NCBI GenBank assembly: GCA_001598975.1
Contig: BBXU01002554.1
Span: 1 to 12,835, forward strand
From: Parachlorella kessleri
Taxonomy: Eukaryota > Chlorophyta > Trebouxiophyceae > Chlorellales > Chlorellaceae
Direction: 5' to 3'
DNA length: 12,835 nucleotides
In this document: positions 7,244-12,835 of the stretch, in pieces
How the letters are laid out: each line of letters begins with the position of its first letter
How positions within the stretch are numbered: position 1 is the first letter of the stretch
Position numbers and translations under genes: made by a program
The notes under the pieces: model-generated
Databases searched by the model: none
The model's input: the letters and a program-made list of their open reading frames with translations, nothing else
Told to the model about the DNA's origin: nothing

Positions 7244-10200
7244 CTATTGCATCCGCGGGTCTTTGTTTGTGTGCCACACATAAGTCATCTCATCCCAACC
7301 GCTGCTTGCTAGAAGCCCCTCGACGAGGGTGCTGAAGTCGAGCCCCACCTGCAAACCCAACAAGCAATGGCTGCGCTTCTGAGCTGCAGTGGAAGTGCCA
7401 GGGCATGCCTAGTCCACACCATGCGGAAGTTCAGCCGCCAAGCTGGCTTGCACCCTCGGGAAATGACTTCCTCCCAGCAGGTAGAGACTACAGCTCAAGC
7501 TCACAGAGACAGCGATGCCACGCCACGCATAACACATTTTGAACATGAGGTTCATGCCTCACCAACACCTCCAATCCGCCCCCGTCATCAGCCACAGCCC
7601 CCATGCAATGCAGCACTCGCCCTGCAGCCACCGCACCACCCAGCAGCTCACCGCAAACTCGGTGTGGTGGTCCCACACCCGCAGCAGCGCATCCTCGGGG
7701 GCCGAAAAGTCCCACAGCCGCACCGTCATGTCGTAAGAACACGATGCCAGCACCGTCTCGGCATGGGGCGAAAACAGCACCCGTCGCACCGCGTAGCTGT
7801 GGCCGAATAGGGTGGCAAGCTCTCGCTGCGGCATCCTGATGTCCCACACCTGGACGCATGGCACAGCTAGCGGTCAGGGAGCTGCTGAATAATGCTTGAT
7901 GGGGCCTCACTGGCCGCGACCAAAGAGGGTGGCAGGCTCGTCCACTGGTGACGTCCCATACCGGAGCAGGAGGCAGGGGTCAGGGTCCGCAACACCTCTT
8001 GCCAGCAGATCAGCTGTGGGGTTGCAAAGCTATGAGGCCCGCAAGGCTCGTCAGCCATGGTGTAATGCTGCCTGATACCCGTGCTCCTGGCTGCTCCTGC
8101 CACTGCTCTCTGGCCACCAAAACTGGCTGCTGTAAGTATTGTCCCATGCAACACGCAGGCTAGCAGCCTGGTGTGAGGCGAGTCAGCTGGTCGCCTGCCA
8201 CCTTGGACGTGCTGGCGGACATCAAGGGAGGCTCCATGCATCGCTCCACAAAGGCCAATCGACAGCAAGCCTGGGTCGCCTTTCGGGCCACAAGCCAGGA
8301 GAAGGCATACATCACACTGGCTTGGGGCTACAAAACACCATACAATACTTTACGATGCCTGCTGTTTCTCACCTTGATGCTCTTGTCGACGCTTCCTGTG
8401 GCGATGATGCAGTCATTGTACTTGCACCAGTCTGCTGACAGTATCTCAAACTGATGGGCCGCCAGGGATAACGTCGGCCGAGGATGCCGCAAGTCCCATA
8501 TCTGCCAAGGCACACCGACCCTCTCATTCCTTCCAATCCAAAAGCATTTTTCAAACTCACCAAAGCAAGCTGTGCCATTTTGGCCTGTTATGCAGAAATT
8601 CATAGTACAGGCCAGCGTTTGCATTTTACTGTGTCTGCATTGAAACTGCACGCCAAGCGTGCGCGAAGGCCCACCAACCCGTCACTCTTACCTTCACTGT
8701 GCAGTCTCCTGATGCTGACAAGAAGACGTCCGCCTGCTGGGGGTTCCTGCAGTAGGCGAGGACGAGGTCAGGCAGCTCCACACCTTACCCTAACGCCGGT
8801 ACAATAGCCTTGTGACTGCTGATGTAAGCCCCGCAGGCATCACCCCGACCCCATAGACTACACAGCTCACGAATACACAGCTCATTGTAAAAGATCGGAG
8901 CGCAGGACTCGCCAGAACCCTACAGCAACCGTGTGAGTTGAAAAGCAACGGCTAGGCTGTGACATGGGAAGACACCCCAAAGCGTGACCCAGGCTGCATG
9001 CTACCTGCACACGCACACTCGCTGCCAAGCACATCAAGCAAGCAAAGATACACCCAATCTGACATGCCATGGCTTTACTCAGATGCTGTGCGTTCAACTG
9101 ACCACTGCGCTGCATACACACAGTATGTGTGCTCCGCGAAGGTCCGCAGGGAAGTGGGAGCATTGAGGTTCCACAGCTTGATGGTGTCATCCCACGACCC
9201 ACTCAGGAAGCAATCCCGACGCACTTGGTTCCAATGTAAGCAGTACACCTGCAGCAGTCCGCCATTGCCGGTCACCTAGCGGGCCAGCAGGGCAAAACAC
9301 AACCTGGAGGAGCAACACCACCTGCGCCTCCGATTGCCACGACTGGTGGCACGCGCTCTGGGCACAACTGGACTTAAGAACACCAAAATAACAGACTTCC
9401 TGTGCCGGCATGGTTCCCTCCTCTACAGCAGTTGCCTAGGAGCATTTCCCACGCCTGGCTGCTGTGAGGACATGCTGGGTGGCCCACCTCGTGCGTGTGC
9501 TCTTCAAAGCTTCGCAGCGGATTGGCCTGGGGAGGAGCTGCCAGGTCCCATACCTGCAGTGGGCACTTCATCACCCAAGTTGCTGTCCATCAACCAACCC
9601 CTGACGAGGCAACACCAGGTGCCCTTCAAGGCTTGATCTTCGGTTCGCTTTCTCATGCCAGGGTACCCATGAGCAGTGCGCTTCGCACTTGCGCTTGAGC
9701 CCACCTTGATGCTGCCGTCCCCGCTGGCTGACACTAGTATATTCTCATTCTCCTGCAAGTCACGCTGGCAGATTATACAATTATAAATGTCAGCCAGGAC
9801 ACATCTGACCTGCACATCCAAACGCACGCCAGAGGAGCAAGCGAACAGCAGCCAAGGAAGATGGCCAACCTTACCTCGCTCCAGGCGCAGTCATACAGCC
9901 CGTCAGCTGTGTCAAATACCCTAAACTCCACCAGGCCAGCGGGTGTCATCTGCATAGCATAGCACAACAGCCCCCCGCTGGATAGGTCCCCGGGAATCAA
10001 TCAAAGCTAACAACCTTTGGTGTGCCAGGCAGGCAGAAAGCCTGACTGTATGACCAATGCACAAAATTCTCATATGCGGCTCAAGTCCCACAACTAACAT
10101 TTGCCAATACATTTGCGTCATATGAAGAGTGCATTGCTGGAGGTGCGGGCTGCCAGCTCTCCCGTGTCTCTCCAGGCAAGCTACACATCAGCCACCCAAC

Positions 10201-10498
10201 AGCATTCACACATACCTGGAGAACATACTGCTTCCCATTGCCTATGATACCAAAGTTTTGAGAGGTGGCAACCGCCAGCTTGTCATCCTCAAAAGGCGAA
10301 AACTTCACGGAATACCCCTGCAGGTGCACAGCAGGTGTGCCGGATATCATCATCCGTATTCCGAAAACTCTTTGCCACCCAGACACTTTCAGGGGACAGA
10401 ATCAGCTGTTCCCAGGCTGCACACTGCCTGCAAGTCGAAAGGAGGCACAGTTTATTGGGAGGCACACCCACCTGGAAGGCTGTCTTGAACCCTGGCAT
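7244..10498 (-). CDS. PEX7: PEX7, peroxisomal PTS2 import receptor (WD40), complete, ten exons
   Basis: Spliced model (minus): 10498-10472, 10317-10216, 9949-9875, 9752-9705, 9553-9488, 9248-9103, 8746-8692, 8501-8373, 7849-7652, 7348-7244; 951 nt, 316 residues, all phases consistent and most of them zero. PEX7 is the soluble receptor that binds PTS2 signals in the cytosol and, with PEX5, delivers proteins to the peroxisomal docking complex. Diagnostic segments: [18 protein letters not shown] and QNFGIIGNG at the N-terminus, [10 protein letters not shown] (fourth repeat region), [46 protein letters not shown] and the end [10 protein letters not shown]. Length and order match recalled plant PEX7 (about 317 residues). 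The start is fixed by a 27-nt first exon, MPGFKTAFQ, which restores the plant-like N-terminus; the ATGATG at 10353 lies in intron 1. Intron 8 carries a decayed copy of exon 9. Confidence 0.93.
7905..7961 (-). pseudogene. Decayed copy of the start of PEX7 exon 9, inside the preceding intron
   Basis: The minus strand from 7961 reads GTATGGGACGTCA and, about 13 bases later, CTGCCACCCTCTTTGG. Functional exon 9 (from 7849) reads GTGTGGGACATCA and, about 17 bases later, CTTGCCACCCTATTCGG. The copy therefore resembles the exon's first 50 or so bases with a small internal deletion that breaks the frame. The base pair before it is CG rather than AG, so the acceptor is lost. It looks like a relic of a partial exon duplication; similarity by chance is not fully excluded. 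Confidence 0.5.
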
Positions 10499-10758
10499 GT
10501 TGCTCTTGCCTCAACTATTCAGCTGCCACAAGCCTTAATCGATAGGTGGTGCACCCAAATGACTCGCCATAAGCTCACAAAACTCAATACATGTGAACAG
10601 TCACGTGGCGCTGTTGATACGCGCAAGGATACGCACTCATCAGGACAAGGAGTACAGGATCCACTCAGATCAATATAAGAGGGGTTCAGGTTTCCAGGAT
10701 TCACGCAAGCTTTTCCAATCGTGACTCAGCCGCGTGCTGCCCTCCACCCTGGCAACGC
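10499..10758. promoter_or_regulatory. Bidirectional promoter region between PEX7 and isopropylmalate synthase
   Basis: About 260 bp separate the divergent start codons. TATAAGA at 10674-10680 on the plus strand lies about 85 bp before the ATG at 10759 and is a plausible TATA box for the leucine gene. A CACGTG palindrome (G-box or E-box core) at 10602-10607 lies near the middle, about 104 bp from the PEX7 ATG, and could serve either direction. No other motif stands out. Confidence 0.4.
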
Positions 10759-12564
10759 ATGGATGGCCCCGCCGGACCAGGGGGCGCGTGGAATGGACGT
10801 ACAAAACGCTGCAGCAAAGCGCTGATCAATAGCTGGCCACCTCCGCCCTTGATTGCCGACGGGTGCTTTAGACCCCATAAGTTTGCTTACTCCACCAAGG
10901 CAGCAGCTCACGCCATGCCAACAGCAGTATTCGGGGCCAAACCCCGTGCGGTATGCAGCCGGCCAAGCACCGCCCGCATAGGCAAGCATGGGGTGATGGT
11001 GTGTGCCATGGCCAAGCACAAGGAGAACGGTGCAGCGCCCGCAGTCCGGCCACGCCCCGAGTACATCCCTAACAGGATCGACGACCCCAAGTACGCGCCT
11101 GGTGTGCCTGCCCTGGGCTGCTATCGCAGTAGAGTTCCCTGTGCCACTGCACCTGCCAAGCCAGGGCCAGTTGTCAGTAGTAATGATTGGTGTGACTCTC
11201 TTATAGCCTTGTAAACTCCCACGACCCTAGCGGCAGCTTTCCTGCTGTGGCCCTGGGTGAGGCGTACAAGCGTTTCTTGGGCACCGTGGCCACTGGCACA
11301 ACCCGGCACTCATCCCGGCTGCTGTGTGCCTGTCACAGTTATGTGAGGATTTTTGATACCACCCTGCGTGACGGGGAGCAAAGCCCTGGAGCTACCCTGA
11401 CATCCAAGGAGAAGATTGAGATTGCCAAGCAGCTGTCAAAGCTGGGTAAGCAAGGCAGGGCATCATGCAAGCTGCCTAGTTGGCTGTCGCTGCACAGGAG
11501 CTGACGTTTGTGGGCAGTCCTGTGTCTATGGAGGCCAGCACGTATATACACTTTAGAAGTCATACACCTCACAGTACTGCAGCTGATGTGCCTTACTAAC
11601 AGCTTTTGAGCGGCAGGCAAAGGGGCACTACAGCATGGCGGTGGGGCTCACCCTGACAACCATGCTACAGTGCCTCTTTGTCTGCCGCTCAAAAGCTGTC
11701 AGTAAGGCAGATCAGCTGCAGTTGGTGTGAGGTATATCCAAGGTGGTTAATATTGAAGTTCCCCAGTGGAAACTGGCTAAATGTGTAGGCCAGTTTACCA
11801 AATTGCTGGTCTGGGCAGGATGAGCTGCCTAAGTAGAGAAGGATGACGAGCAGGGTGGGAACGTTAATCAAACGGGGCCCCTCTTTTCCTACACTGAGGA
11901 TCTGGGGCAACACAGCAGGAGTGATCAGATAGCATGCGTGTGTCGGAAGCGGGTGCATTGCAGTGTGCAAACAATGCCTGATGGCCTGGCCCCGACACGA
12001 GAGCACCAAAGCTGGTCACCATTGCGGCAGGCCGATAGACGACTTGATAAAAAGCGACCCTTTCACCGCACAGTTTGCTCCTGTGGGTAGCCTGCTGGGT
12101 GATTCAACCTGACTAATTACAGGCGTGGATATCATAGAGGCTGGCTTCCCCATCGCCTCCCCTGATGATTTTGAGGCGGTGCGAGCCATTGCCCAGGAAA
12201 TCGGGAACACGGTGGCTGACGACGGCTATGTGCCGGTCATCTGCGGCCTCTCTCGTACAAAAGAGCAGGACCTAGAGCGAGCCTGGGATGCGGTAGGTGT
12301 GGAAGGAGGGCGACTGAAACTGGATGTCATTTTGTTTCCTGCAAGTAAGCCCTGGGTTGAGCCTGGGATAAGTATGTGCTGCAATGTAGGCGGACTCGTG
12401 CAGAGACAGCAAGCCATCCTCCGCTTCCAACGACCTGGTGGCTGCCTTTTCAAGCCCCGTTATTGTGCCTGCAGGTCAAATTTGCCAAGCGGCCGCGGGT
12501 ACACACGTTCCTGGCGACCTCGGAGATCCACATGAAGCACAAGCTGCGGATGACCAAGGACCAG
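10759..12564 (+). CDS. IPMS: 2-isopropylmalate synthase, plastid, first four exons (3' truncated by window)
   Basis: The enzyme condenses acetyl-CoA with 2-oxoisovalerate to 2-isopropylmalate, the first committed step of leucine synthesis, in the plastid stroma. Exons: 10759-11090, 11339-11445, 12123-12292, 12475-12564 (233 codons here). Splicing joins [13 protein letters not shown] to [18 protein letters not shown], the LeuA catalytic signature with the metal-binding Asp and the Arg of LRDGEQ. Then come [26 protein letters not shown] and [17 protein letters not shown]. The order and phases match recalled plant IPMS. The rest of the barrel and the leucine-binding regulatory domain lie beyond the window. 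The first 85 or so residues precede the conserved region and act as a transit peptide. An in-frame ATG at 10915 starts a more typical transit sequence ([18 protein letters not shown]), so it may be the true start. The exon-4 donor appears to be GC (CAG|GCAAGC). Confidence 0.9.
11561..11737 (+). repeat. Long near-perfect inverted repeat (hairpin) in IPMS intron 2
   Basis: The left arm (about 11561-11645) is repeated in reverse complement by the right arm (about 11654-11737). The core ACAGCTTTTGAGCGGCAG (11609-11626) pairs without mismatch with its complement near 11681-11698. Over the inner roughly 56 bases I count six mismatches, two of which would be G-U pairs in RNA, and pairing extends outward through CTGCAGCTGAT and CCTCAC. 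The loop is only a few bases (around GGGCTCACCC). It lies within the 677-bp intron 11446-12122. It could be a MITE-like element, a hairpin that feeds small RNAs, or a structural intron element; no transposase is present. No clear target-site duplication was seen. Confidence 0.85.
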
Positions 12565-12835
12565 GCAAGCTATTGGAGTTGGGGTACAGAGAGTTGGGGT
12601 ACAAAGTTACACATGGTGCATGGGCATGTGGGCCTGCTTGCGTCTAGCATGTGAGGACACTAGGGATGGCGATATAGGGCACCAAACAAGGCAGCGCCCT
12701 GCCCTGGGGGCTAAGCAGGCCCTGGGTGGCCAGACATGTGGTCAGCCCGCTGACACTGCTGTGGGTGCTGCGAGGCATGTGTCTTAGCCTGCTTGGAGAC
12801 CTTCGTAGCAGGCTTACCTGTGTGCTCGCCCCCCC
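12565..12835 (+). other. Start of IPMS intron 4, with a 15-bp duplication
   Basis: After the exon-4 boundary I find no further isopropylmalate synthase exon; the next conserved segment must be past the window. GAGTTGGGGTACA occurs at 12576-12588 and again at 12591-12603, 15 bp apart. The window ends in a run of C. Confidence 0.5.

Noticed and set aside
7488..7910. 140-codon minus-strand frame near PEX7 exon 9
   Set aside because: Off-frame translation of exon 9 and its flanking introns; the PEX7 frame explains the coding signal.
10348..10353. ATGATG as the PEX7 start
   Set aside because: It would give an N-terminus [12 protein letters not shown] unlike the family. A small first exon at 10498-10472 with a good GTGGGT donor yields [15 protein letters not shown], matching plant PEX7.

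Overview
The window looks like nuclear DNA of a green alga, most likely a trebouxiophyte of the Coccomyxa/Chlorella type. The reasons are the moderately high GC, many short GT-AG introns with strong GTGAGT-type donors, a plastid-type leucine-synthesis gene, a plant-like PEX7, and plant-type extracellular leucine-rich repeats. The genus is an inference. No gene is a single open frame; each model below was built by hand from splice sites, reading phase and recalled family patterns.

Layout. (1) 1-904, plus: the last intron and terminal exon of an ABCE1/RLI ribosome-recycling ATPase; the rest of the gene lies before the window. Its final exon start is triplicated (671-804), and its last 22 codons plus stop and trailer form a five-copy, roughly 96-bp tandem array (835-1310). 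(2) 1311-2497: no gene seen. (3) 2623-4335, minus: six-exon gene for a secreted 245-residue DUF3455-like protein. (4) 4745-6658, plus: six-exon gene for a secreted 285-residue LRR protein, divergent from gene 3 across about 409 bp. (5) 7244-10498, minus: complete ten-exon PEX7 (peroxisomal PTS2 import receptor, 316 residues), convergent with the LRR gene. (6) 10759-12564 and beyond, plus: the first four exons of plastid 2-isopropylmalate synthase, divergent from PEX7 across about 260 bp that hold a TATA-like box and a CACGTG palindrome. Its second intron carries a long near-perfect inverted repeat (about 11561-11737).

How the genes relate. They are unrelated housekeeping and extracellular functions (translation recycling, secreted proteins, peroxisomal import, leucine biosynthesis), as expected of a eukaryotic chromosome rather than an operon. 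The recurring local theme is partial exon or splice-acceptor duplication: in the ABCE1 3' end, at an acceptor of the DUF3455 gene, and as a decayed exon copy inside a PEX7 intron. The array of stop-terminated ABCE1 tails and the intronic hairpin in the isopropylmalate synthase gene are the most unusual structures. I found no CRISPR array, no rRNA or tRNA gene, and no transposase.
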